DNA from: Alphaproteobacteria bacterium
Lineage (GTDB): Bacteria; Pseudomonadota; Alphaproteobacteria; RF32; CAG-239
Assembly: GCA_017650255.1 (NCBI GenBank)
Contig: JAGCFG010000105.1
Location: forward strand, 1-8,150
Direction: 5' to 3'
Length of the DNA: 8,150 bases
The first letter of the stretch is position 1. Every line of letters starts with the position of its first letter. Under the pieces are notes generated by a model. The model worked only from the letters and a program-made list of their open reading frames with translations, was not told the DNA's origin and searched no databases. Below are positions 1 through 5,590 of the stretch, piece after piece. The translations under genes and the position numbers were made by a program.

Positions 1-438
1 AACAAATCTGATTGTACCGATACCATATCCCCTTTGAATAAAATTTTGCACAAAATGTATCTCTTTTATGTCCTTAAACAACACAGAAGTATGTTTATGA
101 TTGACAAACCCTTCATCAAACTCAATTCTGTCATCATAAACTTTATAGCTTGTAACTGCAAAATTCTTTTTATCCCACAAACCGCAAATCAATTCTACCA
201 GAAGAAAAACAATAAAAGGAAAAACTAACGAAACAATAAGAATTATCGGCATATGCTCAGATTCTTTATCTGGATTCTTCTCATAAAATTCCATAATTTG
301 AGAACGAAAAATTATTACAAATAAAAGTTCTAATTGAATAGCTAAAATAAAAGAAATTGCCTCTTTAATCCTAAAATTCGCTAACAACCGCGACATAAAA
401 CAGAATTTTGGTTTCAACTCAATTATCGTTTCACCCAT
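1..438 (-). CDS. Membrane protein with bacterial PH-like domain (partial, C-terminus outside window)
   Basis: An open frame of 146 codons starts at the ATG at 438 and reaches the window edge without a stop, so the C-terminal part is missing. A GGGGG run just upstream of the ATG may serve as ribosome binding site. A GTG two codons further upstream is a possible alternative start, and an in-frame TAA lies a few codons before that. The protein shows two hydrophobic, probably membrane-spanning segments at about residues 27-45 and 64-87. After them comes a beta-rich stretch (Y98-VYDDRIEFDEG, then LFKDIKEIHF around 120-129) that has the look of the bacterial PH domain (bPH/DUF304, YdbS/YdbT-like). 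In that family a helix pair precedes a PH fold on the cytoplasmic side; the role is generally unknown. The assignment is by pattern only. The codons are more AT-rich than those of the lipid A operon. It is transcribed away from the tRNA region, in the same direction as the tRNA. Confidence 0.7.
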   Translation of the reverse strand, partial: MGETIIELKPKFCFMSRLLANFRIKEAISFILAIQLELLFVIIFRSQIMEFYEKNPDKESEHMPIILIVSLVFPFIVFLLVELICGLWDKKNFAVTSYKVYDDRIEFDEGFVNHKHTSVLFKDIKEIHFVQNFIQRGYGIGTIRFV

Positions 439-575
439 AAACACCCCCGCATATTTGAATTACAATAACAAGATATATTAAAGCTATTAATTTCGAGTAA
501 AGAAAAGTGTTGAAAATGTCTTTGGATAAAAAGTCGTCATAGCTAGTTTCTAGTCGAGAAAAACAATTAAATGCC

Positions 576-677
576 ATGCCTCCGAGGACAAAAGTCCGAG
601 GTAAAGGCATCTTCCGCTTTTATTTAAGAAGTCGTAGATCCCTGGAATTTTTCGACAAGTCGAAAAATAGGGATGAC
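576..677 (+). repeat. Dispersed palindromic repeat, copy A
   Basis: This noncoding element matches the reverse complement of 4162-4268. It has two hairpins. The first (576-610) has outer arms ATGCCT/AGGCAT and inner arms GGAC/GTCC around an AAAA loop. The second (638-674) has arms ATTTTTCGAC (647-656) and GTCGAAAAAT (659-668), extended by ATCCCT/AGGGAT with a 3-base bulge. Between them both copies share AAGGCATCTTC and TCGTAG. A GTCATCACGAGGAAC motif at 696-710 resembles the end motif of copy B. It looks like a MITE- or REP-like mosaic repeat; its name and family are not known to me. Confidence 0.75.
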
Positions 678-706
678 CGGCATATTCAAATAAACGTCAT
701 CACGAG

Positions 707-762
707 GAACACGGCAACAAAAAACCTCCCGGATGGGAGGTTTTTAATGGTGCCGACAGAGA
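707..762. repeat. 56-bp direct repeat, copy 1 (tRNA-Thr 3' end plus terminator)
   Basis: It is identical to 879-934, 172 bases downstream. It contains the last 15 bases of tRNA-Thr (CCA, discriminator, 3' acceptor strand and four T-stem bases) and the terminator behind the tRNA. Here the rest of the tRNA is absent: the sequence beyond 762 does not continue into a T-loop. This copy is therefore a truncated duplicate. Confidence 0.9.
719..745 (-). terminator. Rho-independent terminator, duplicate copy
   Basis: Stem CCTCCC/GGGAGG (725-730 and 735-740) with a GGAT loop, flanked by A- and T-runs so it could act on either strand. It is an exact copy of the tRNA-Thr terminator at 891-917, carried in the 56-bp direct repeat. 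It may act as a backup terminator for minus-strand transcription before the PH-domain gene. Confidence 0.7.
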
Positions 763-878
763 TTGCTAAGCAAAAACAACCGATGCTCCGGTTGTTTTTG
801 TCTGTAAAATCTTTGGAACATCTTGTTGAGCTAGGCGTAAGAATAGCCGCAGCGAAACTAGATGCCAAAGCCATAGTC
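763..878. other. Noncoding spacer between the direct repeats
   Basis: These 116 bases separate the two 56-bp repeats. Apart from the hairpin at 772-799 I recognise nothing: no tRNA remnant, integrase fragment or convincing protein. Reading frames are open through it on both strands, but they run on into the flanking repeats and, on the plus strand, antisense through the tRNA, so I do not call a gene. Confidence 0.5.
772..799. terminator. Strong hairpin with A/T flanks, probable bidirectional terminator
   Basis: An 11-bp perfect stem, AAAAACAACCG (772-782) with CGGTTGTTTTT (789-799), closes a six-base loop. The A-run and T-run at the stem ends would give a U-tract on either strand. It is unlike the duplicated terminators on each side in sequence. 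Nothing in view obviously needs it. Confidence 0.65.
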
Positions 879-934
879 GAACACGGCAACAAAAAACCTC
901 CCGGATGGGAGGTTTTTAATGGTGCCGACAGAGA
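879..934. repeat. 56-bp direct repeat, copy 2 (overlaps intact tRNA-Thr)
   Basis: This is the partner of 707-762. Its right end lies inside the intact tRNA-Thr gene, ending four bases into the T-stem, and its left end lies just beyond the terminator. A direct repeat whose boundary sits in the 3' end of a tRNA is typical of integrase attachment sites. No integrase or cargo is present between the copies, so an attachment-site origin is inference. Confidence 0.9.
891..917 (-). terminator. Rho-independent terminator of tRNA-Thr
   Basis: It lies two bases past the encoded CCA of the tRNA. Stem CCTCCC (897-902) and GGGAGG (907-912) with a four-base loop; on the minus strand it ends in a run of six T. 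Position and structure fit a short single-tRNA transcript. Confidence 0.85.
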
Positions 935-995
935 GACTCGAACTCCCGACCCGCTGATTACAAATCAGCTGCTCTACCAACTGAGCTATGTCGGC
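920..995 (-). tRNA. tRNA-Thr (anticodon UGU)
   Basis: The minus strand folds into a complete 76-nt cloverleaf: acceptor stem GCCGACA/TGTCGGC, D-arm GCTC/GAGC with an AGTTGGTA loop, anticodon stem GCTGA/TCAGC with loop TTTGTAA (anticodon TGT), a five-base variable region GGGTC, and T-arm GGGAG/CTCTC with loop TTCGAGT and one G-U pair. The discriminator is A and the 3' CCA is encoded. It should read ACA and other ACN threonine codons. It stands alone between its own promoter and terminator. Its last 15 bases are duplicated at 748-762. Confidence 0.97.
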
Positions 996-1010
996 GACAT
1001 CTGAGGCAGA

Positions 1011-1039
1011 TTTATATATTAGCCCCTCACGCTTGTCAA
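1011..1039 (-). promoter_or_regulatory. Sigma-70-type promoter of tRNA-Thr
   Basis: On the minus strand a perfect -35 box TTGACA (1039-1034) is followed after 17 bases by TATAAA (1016-1011), five of six matches to the -10 consensus. The start of transcription would fall near 1004, giving a leader of about nine bases before the tRNA at 995. Confidence 0.85.
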
Positions 1040-1096
1040 GAAAAAATATTTCGATGTTGTAAAAAAAAGTTATATGAACAAACTTGCAAATTCCGT

Positions 1097-1125
1097 TTGT
1101 TATTTTACAATTTATATTATAAGAT
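1097..1125 (+). promoter_or_regulatory. Possible promoter of the lipid A operon
   Basis: TTGTTA (1097-1102) and TAAGAT (1120-1125) are spaced by 17 bases, each with four of six consensus matches, about 30 bases before the first gene's ATG. The region is very AT-rich, so chance matches are likely. It would be divergent from the tRNA promoter. Confidence 0.3.
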
Positions 1126-1155
1126 GATTCTACTTAAAAAATCTTTGGAAGAGCA

Positions 1156-1899
1156 ATGCGAAAAAAAATAAAAAAATGTATAAAACAGTTTCTAAAATCG
1201 GCTTTTTTCACAGCCTTTTTGGGAAAATTGATGTATTATTACGGCCTTTTGGTGTGGAAAACCACACGCTGGGACATAATCGGCCTAAACCAATTTTATC
1301 CCATTTGGGACAAGGATAAATCCATAATTTTAACAATCTGGCACGGCCGCATATTGATGGTGCCGTATTTTTGGAACAAAAAACATCCTCTCAATGCTCT
1401 TGTGTCTCCGCATAACGACGGACGAATTGCTGCTACATTTTTGAAAAAAGTCGGCTTCGGCATTATTGACGGTTCCAGTAACGACGGCGCTAATGCCGCT
1501 GCAATCAGCCTTTTGCGCTCGTTAGAAAAAGACGAAGCCATTGCCATAATCCCAGACGGCCCGCGCGGTCCAAGGATGAAAATGAACAAAAGCCCGCTTT
1601 ATTTTGCAAAAAAATCCGGAAAAGCCCTTTTTGGTGCTTCATATTCGATAAAGCACTGCATAATTATGAAAACTTGGGATGCCATGGTCATTCCTCTGCC
1701 ATTTTCCCGTGGGGTATTCAACCTGACTGAGCCGTATTATATTCCTGCCGATGCCACAGAAGAGGACATTGAAAAATATCGCCAAGCCATCGAAGATGAG
1801 CTCAACAAAATGACCCATCGCTCCGATAAGGTTTTGGGTTTGCCTTATGTTGAACCGGGTGTAACTGCCAAAAAGAAACGCCATACGGAGGAAGAGTAA
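1156..1899 (+). CDS. DUF374 lysophospholipid-acyltransferase-like protein, probable lipid A acyltransferase
   Basis: A 247-residue protein of the DUF374 branch of the lysophospholipid acyltransferase fold. Visible family marks are WHGR at 62-65, SPHNDGRIA at 84-92, DGSS at 105-108 (many relatives have RGSS, as I recall), the hallmark PDGPRGP at 133-139, and WDAMVIPLPFSRG in the second half. A basic N-terminus followed by a hydrophobic stretch at about 12-34 suggests attachment to the inner membrane on the cytoplasmic side. The start has GGAAGAG just upstream. The gene leads a tight operon, with waaA beginning two bases after its stop. Family knowledge: LpxJ of Helicobacter and Campylobacter, a late lipid A acyltransferase, belongs to DUF374. 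With waaA and lpxK next door, acylation of lipid A or a precursor is the best inference. The acyl donor and position cannot be read from the sequence. Confidence 0.85.
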   Translation: MRKKIKKCIKQFLKSAFFTAFLGKLMYYYGLLVWKTTRWDIIGLNQFYPIWDKDKSIILTIWHGRILMVPYFWNKKHPLNALVSPHNDGRIAATFLKKVGFGIIDGSSNDGANAAAISLLRSLEKDEAIAIIPDGPRGPRMKMNKSPLYFAKKSGKALFGASYSIKHCIIMKTWDAMVIPLPFSRGVFNLTEPYYIPADATEEDIEKYRQAIEDELNKMTHRSDKVLGLPYVEPGVTAKKKRHTEEE

Positions 1900-1901
1900 A
1901 T

Positions 1902-3170
1902 ATGTTCATAAAAATGTATAATATGCTGATTGCAACGCTTTACCCCATGGTGATCAGCCGCTATATCAAACGGCGCAAAGAAAGAGGCAAAGAAGATATA
2001 AAACGCTTCAATGAGCGTGTCGGTCGTTCATCAATGCCGCGCCCCGAGGGGAAACTTTTTTGGTTTCATGGTGCTTCCGTCGGCGAGTCTTTATCTATGT
2101 TGCCGCTAATCAATAAATTGTTAGAAACATATCCCGAAGCTCATGTTATGGTTACAACCGGCACTCTGACGTCTGCTGAATTGATGGGAAAACGCTTGCC
2201 CGAAAGAGCATTCCACCAATATATCCCGATAGACAATCCCTTTTTTACCACCCGTTTTGTAAAACATTGGCGCCCCGATGCAGTACTTTGGTTCGAGTCT
2301 GACTTCTGGCCGGCAATGCTAAACTCTATCAAACGCAAAAATATTCCGCTGATTTTGGTCAACGGCCGCATTTCCAACAAATCTTTCAAACGTTGGCAGC
2401 AATTTGATTTTATCTGCAAAGAACTGTTATCTTGCTTTTCTTTCTGTCTCGGGCAGTCCGACGAAGACGCCTATCGCCTGCGTGTTTTGGGCGCCAAAGA
2501 GGCAATTTGCCTTGGCAACATCAAATATGCCGGTTTGCCTCTTCCTGTTGATGAGGCAAAAAAGTCTGAGCTAGAAAAACAAATAAACGGCAGAACAGTT
2601 TGGTTAGCTTGTTCCACCCACGATGATGAAGAATATAAGATTGCCCGCTTTCATAACGAGCTCAAAAAAGATTTTCCTGATTTGATGTTGATAATTGTTC
2701 CGCGCCATCCGCACCGCGGTGTTGAGATACAAAAGCGCCTGCAGGAAGAGTTGAAACTAAATGTTTCTCTGCGTTCAAAAGAGGAGCCGATCACCCCGAA
2801 AACCGACATATATGTCGCTGACACCATTGGTGAGCTTGGCATTTGGTACAATCTTTGCCCATTGCTTTTTGTCGGCGGTTCGCTCATTCCGCACGGAGGA
2901 CAAAACTTTATGGAGCCTTCGCGCTATCGCTGTGCGGTGATTGTCGGTCCCCACATGCACAACTTTACCGACGCCATGAACCGCGCCAAAAAAGCCGATG
3001 CAGTCATTCAGGTTAATGATGTCTTAGACTTGGTCGATAATGTTCGTCAGCTTTTATCTAACAAAGAGCTTTTAGAAGCCAAAAGAAGTTTGGCCTACAA
3101 CTGGGCAACTTCCGAGGCAAAAGTATTGGACGGTATAATGGATAAAGTGCGGAGTTATATTCCCGAATGA
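1902..3170 (+). CDS. waaA: 3-deoxy-D-manno-octulosonic acid (Kdo) transferase
   Basis: A 422-residue GT-B glycosyltransferase (family GT30), close to the usual length of about 425. It moves Kdo from CMP-Kdo to lipid IVA at the inner face of the cytoplasmic membrane. Visible marks: a hydrophobic N-terminal anchor at about 6-22; HGASVGES at 56-63 with the catalytic-base glutamate at E62; TTGT at 85-88; RPDAVLWFESDFWP at 124-137; NGRIS at 154-158; CSTH at 237-240; PRHPHR at 267-272 and GGSLIPHGGQNFMEP at 325-339, the donor-binding side. The start follows a GGAGG-containing stretch inside the end of the upstream gene. The stop overlaps the lpxK start (ATGA), which suggests translational coupling. 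Whether it adds one, two or more Kdo residues cannot be told from the sequence. The name kdtA is a synonym. Confidence 0.97.
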   Translation: MFIKMYNMLIATLYPMVISRYIKRRKERGKEDIKRFNERVGRSSMPRPEGKLFWFHGASVGESLSMLPLINKLLETYPEAHVMVTTGTLTSAELMGKRLPERAFHQYIPIDNPFFTTRFVKHWRPDAVLWFESDFWPAMLNSIKRKNIPLILVNGRISNKSFKRWQQFDFICKELLSCFSFCLGQSDEDAYRLRVLGAKEAICLGNIKYAGLPLPVDEAKKSELEKQINGRTVWLACSTHDDEEYKIARFHNELKKDFPDLMLIIVPRHPHRGVEIQKRLQEELKLNVSLRSKEEPITPKTDIYVADTIGELGIWYNLCPLLFVGGSLIPHGGQNFMEPSRYRCAVIVGPHMHNFTDAMNRAKKADAVIQVNDVLDLVDNVRQLLSNKELLEAKRSLAYNWATSEAKVLDGIMDKVRSYIPE

Positions 3171-4120
3171 AAACCCCATCTCATTGGCAAAATAAAAATT
3201 TGTTATCCTACGCGCTTATGCCGCTTGGTTTCTTATATGCCCAAGCCACTGCCTTGCGCTTGAAAATAAAAAAATCAAAATCTGTTGATATACCGGTGAT
3301 TTGTGTCGGCAATTTGACCGCCGGCGGCACCGGCAAAACTCCGACCGCAATTGCCATTGCCGACATAATTCAAAAACTCGGCAAACGTCCGTTTTTTGTC
3401 TCTCGCGGCTATGGCGGCAATTTGTCGGGTGTGATTGTCGACAGCAAAAAACATTCTCCCGCGCAAGTGGGCGATGAACCTTTGCTCTTGGCGCAAAAAG
3501 CCGATGTATCTATTAATGCCGACAGATATCAAGCCGCAAAAAAAGCAATCGAAAATGGTGCCGAAGTTATAATTATGGATGACGGATTTCAAAATCCGAG
3601 TTTGAAAAAAGATTTATCGTTTTTGGTTTTTGACGGTGGCAGCGGAGTTGGCAACGCTTTTCCTCTGCCGGCAGGTCCTTTGCGCGAAAACTTTGCCAAA
3701 GGGCTAAAACGTGCCGATGCGGCAATAATTATCGGCGAGGACAAAACCGGTCTGCAGAAAAAAATTAAAAATATACCTGTTTTCAAAGCCAAGATAAGTT
3801 GCAAGTCCCCCAATTTTGGCAGCAAGCCGATGATAGCTTTTGCCGGCATCGGTCGTCCGCAAAAGTTTTACGATTCTCTGCGTGCGGAAAATGTAAATGT
3901 TATAAAGACGATAGATTTTCCAGATCACCATTTTTATACCGAGCAAGAGTTAAACAATCTATTGTCTTTGGCGCAACAACAAAACGCCGGCTTGATAACC
4001 ACCTCAAAAGATTGGGTAAAAATTCCGCCTCGTTTGCAACCTCATTTTCAGGTTTTAGAAATTTTTATCGAATGGGAAACACAATCAGAACTCCGCGATT
4101 TTATTCAAGCAAAACTCTAA
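3167..4120 (+). CDS. lpxK: Tetraacyldisaccharide 4'-kinase
   Basis: A 317-residue LpxK, slightly shorter than the E. coli enzyme. It phosphorylates the 4' position of the lipid A disaccharide precursor with ATP, giving lipid IVA, the acceptor for WaaA. A hydrophobic N-terminal helix (about 12-32) fits a membrane-surface enzyme. The P-loop GNLTAGGTGKTP is at 48-59 with K57. Other family marks are SRGYGG at 79-84, GDEP at 102-105, DDGFQ at 138-142, FPLPAGPLREN at 165-175, GIGRP at 227-231, PDHHFY at 252-257 (the DHH carries the conserved active-site histidine) and TSKDWVK at 279-285. The ATG overlaps the last four bases of waaA and its ribosome binding site must lie within that gene. Nothing is truncated. 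It is the last gene of the operon; the palindromic repeat begins a few bases after its stop. Confidence 0.97.
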   Translation: MKTPSHWQNKNLLSYALMPLGFLYAQATALRLKIKKSKSVDIPVICVGNLTAGGTGKTPTAIAIADIIQKLGKRPFFVSRGYGGNLSGVIVDSKKHSPAQVGDEPLLLAQKADVSINADRYQAAKKAIENGAEVIIMDDGFQNPSLKKDLSFLVFDGGSGVGNAFPLPAGPLRENFAKGLKRADAAIIIGEDKTGLQKKIKNIPVFKAKISCKSPNFGSKPMIAFAGIGRPQKFYDSLRAENVNVIKTIDFPDHHFYTEQELNNLLSLAQQQNAGLITTSKDWVKIPPRLQPHFQVLEIFIEWETQSELRDFIQAKL

Positions 4121-4126
4121 TCCCAT

Positions 4127-4273
4127 TTGTCATTGCGAGGAGCGTTAGCTATGCAGAAAAAGTCACCCCTATTTTTCGACTTGTCGAAAAATTCAAGGGG
4201 CTACGAATTTTTATATTTTTCAAAAGTCGAAGATGCCTTGATGATTTTGACAAGCAAAATCAAGGCATGACAA
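4127..4273 (-). repeat. Dispersed palindromic repeat, copy B (MITE-like)
   Basis: On the minus strand 4162-4268 matches copy A at 576-677. Short inverted ends TTGTCAT (4127-4133) and ATGACAA (4267-4273) frame it. The first hairpin (4233-4268) pairs ATGCC-type ends with an imperfect long stem. The second has arms ATTTTTCGAC (4171-4180) and GTCGAAAAAT (4183-4192), extended by CCCCT/AGGGG where copy A has TCCCT/AGGGA, a compensated change. The left end GTCATTGCGAGGAGC resembles end motifs of repeats scattered in many bacterial genomes. No transposase is encoded, so any movement would need help in trans. It sits seven bases after the lpxK stop and may shape the 3' end of that mRNA. Confidence 0.75.
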
Positions 4274-4495
4274 TTTATTTTATTCAAAAAATTTAAAATA
4301 AGGCACTTTTTAGCCGTTTTGAAGAAAATTCTGTTAACTTTTATCTTTCTTAATTTTTCAATTTTCAAAAATAAGGCGCATTTTTTGCCCATAGAGAAGT
4401 TTTTGCTCATTTTAAATGGGTATAAGTTGCATAAAAAAGTGGTTATTTCCCCCGATTCTGCTATTCTTTCGGCAAATAAAACAAGGAGACTATAA
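4274..4495 (+). promoter_or_regulatory. AT-rich upstream region of the solute-binding protein gene
   Basis: No gene is visible here. Two similar motifs starting AAAATAAGGC and ending in GCC after a T-run lie at 4295-4315 and 4368-4389. Each has short GGC/GCC inverted arms. They may be regulator sites, weak hairpins or an old duplication. A TATAAG at 4421-4426 and a TATTCT at about 4461 could be -10 boxes, but neither has a good -35 box at proper spacing, so the promoter is unresolved. AAGGAG at 4483-4488 is a good ribosome binding site for the ATG at 4496. Confidence 0.4.
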
Positions 4496-5587
4496 ATGAA
4501 AAAACTTTTACTAAGTTTATGCATGGTTTTGGCACTTGCCGCCTGCAAAGACGAGCAAAAAGCAGCTCAGCAAACGCCCGAAAAACCGGTCATCAAGGTT
4601 GGTGCCAGTCTGCCGCTTACCGGAAATATGGCATATATTGGTATTTCTGCCCAAAAATCATTGCAAATGGCTTTGGATAAGTGGAATCAAAAGAATACAA
4701 AATATAAATATGAGTTGATTGTCGAAGACGACGCTTTTGATGCTAAAAGAGTTGCATTAATTACAAATAAGCTTATCAATCAAGACAAAATTAAAGCCCT
4801 TTTTACAATCTTTTCAATCGGCGCAAACGTAGCAAGTCCGATAACTCAACAAGCAAAAGTCATTCACATGACATCTGCTTATGGTTCACAGCCCGCAGAT
4901 GGATATTATAATTTCAACAACATGACACAATATGACAATCAGACAGAACTAATGTTTAACGAACTCAAAAAGAGGGGAATAAAGACAATAGGTATGTTGA
5001 TTTCCAATAATATCGGCTCCACCCAACAAGCCGAAATGCTTGTAAACAAAATTAAAAACGATGGTACAATCAAAATTATCGGTAAAGAAATTTTTAATCC
5101 CGGAACCAGAGATTTTAGAATGATTATCCAAAAGATGATTGAAGACGGAGAACCAGATATTTTTTATGTTGACGGAATTACTCCCGATGCAACTTTGGTA
5201 GCAAAATATTTGCGAGAGTTGACCGGAAAAATCAATCTCACTACTATCAATGACTTTATTGAAACGCCGGCGAGAGAATATTTTGAAAATCTGTGGTTTG
5301 TAGAATCTGCATCCGGAACCGATGAATTTCTCAATGAGTACGAAGCAAGATATGGAGAACCCGTCTTTTTGTGCGGAGCAAACACCTATGACAACTTAGA
5401 TTTATTCATAGATGCTTGTGAAAAATCAGATCATTGTGACAGCGATGAGATTGTTCCGATTCTGCTTTCAATAAAAGATAGAGAAGGAGCAATCGGAAAG
5501 TTTTCTATTGATGAAAATGGCATTGTCCAATCACAAGCAAATGTAAAAATAATTAAAAATGGCAAAGCAGTAAAAATCGAGGAATAA
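4496..5587 (+). CDS. Periplasmic solute-binding lipoprotein, type 1 fold (branched-chain amino acid ABC transporter type)
   Basis: A 363-residue protein starting with a lipoprotein signal peptide: MKK, a hydrophobic core, and lipobox LAAC with the lipidated cysteine at C17. A charged linker (18-31) leads to a Peripla_BP_6 / LivJ-like domain opening with IKVGASLPLTGNMAYIG at 33-49, a typical start for this family. The domain runs to the end with no added module. Known members capture amino acids, amides, urea or aromatic compounds for ABC importers, and some act as sensors. The ligand cannot be read from the sequence. AAGGAG seven bases before the ATG fixes the start. No permease or ATPase gene is in view. 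The stop is three bases before gyrA, so the two are probably co-transcribed. Codons are more AT-rich than in lpxK or gyrA. A lipid anchor on a Gram-negative binding protein is less usual than a free periplasmic form. Confidence 0.88.
   Translation: MKKLLLSLCMVLALAACKDEQKAAQQTPEKPVIKVGASLPLTGNMAYIGISAQKSLQMALDKWNQKNTKYKYELIVEDDAFDAKRVALITNKLINQDKIKALFTIFSIGANVASPITQQAKVIHMTSAYGSQPADGYYNFNNMTQYDNQTELMFNELKKRGIKTIGMLISNNIGSTQQAEMLVNKIKNDGTIKIIGKEIFNPGTRDFRMIIQKMIEDGEPDIFYVDGITPDATLVAKYLRELTGKINLTTINDFIETPAREYFENLWFVESASGTDEFLNEYEARYGEPVFLCGANTYDNLDLFIDACEKSDHCDSDEIVPILLSIKDREGAIGKFSIDENGIVQSQANVKIIKNGKAVKIEE
5579..5584 (+). promoter_or_regulatory. Ribosome binding site of gyrA
   Basis: GAGGAA lies six bases before the ATG at 5591, within the last codons of the upstream gene. 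It sets the gyrA start and implies that ribosomes ending the binding-protein gene stop right at the gyrA initiation site. Confidence 0.7.
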
Positions 5588-5590
5588 AAA

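Noticed and set aside
34..228. 64-codon plus-strand open frame
   Set aside because: It is antisense to the PH-domain gene, which has better protein-like features.
686..892. 68-codon minus-strand open frame
   Set aside because: It overlaps terminators and repeat copies, has no ribosome binding site that I can see and no recognisable domain.
707..934. CRISPR array
   Set aside because: Only two repeat units, each containing a tRNA end and a terminator, with no series of spacers and no cas gene.
576..1004. 142-codon plus-strand open frame
   Set aside because: It starts in the palindromic repeat, crosses both 56-bp repeats in different frames, and ends antisense through tRNA-Thr, giving the ETRTPDPLITNQLLYQLSY-type peptide known from mis-annotated antisense tRNA.
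3799..4296. 165-codon plus-strand open frame
   Set aside because: Its first two thirds are an out-of-frame shadow of lpxK and the rest crosses repeat copy B.
4421..4466. Defined promoter for the binding-protein gene
   Set aside because: Candidate -10 boxes exist but none has an acceptable -35 box at 16-18 bases.
4201..4548. 115-codon minus-strand open frame upstream of the binding-protein gene
   Set aside because: It runs through the repeat and AT-rich spacer and overlaps the signal peptide of the real gene; no family resemblance.
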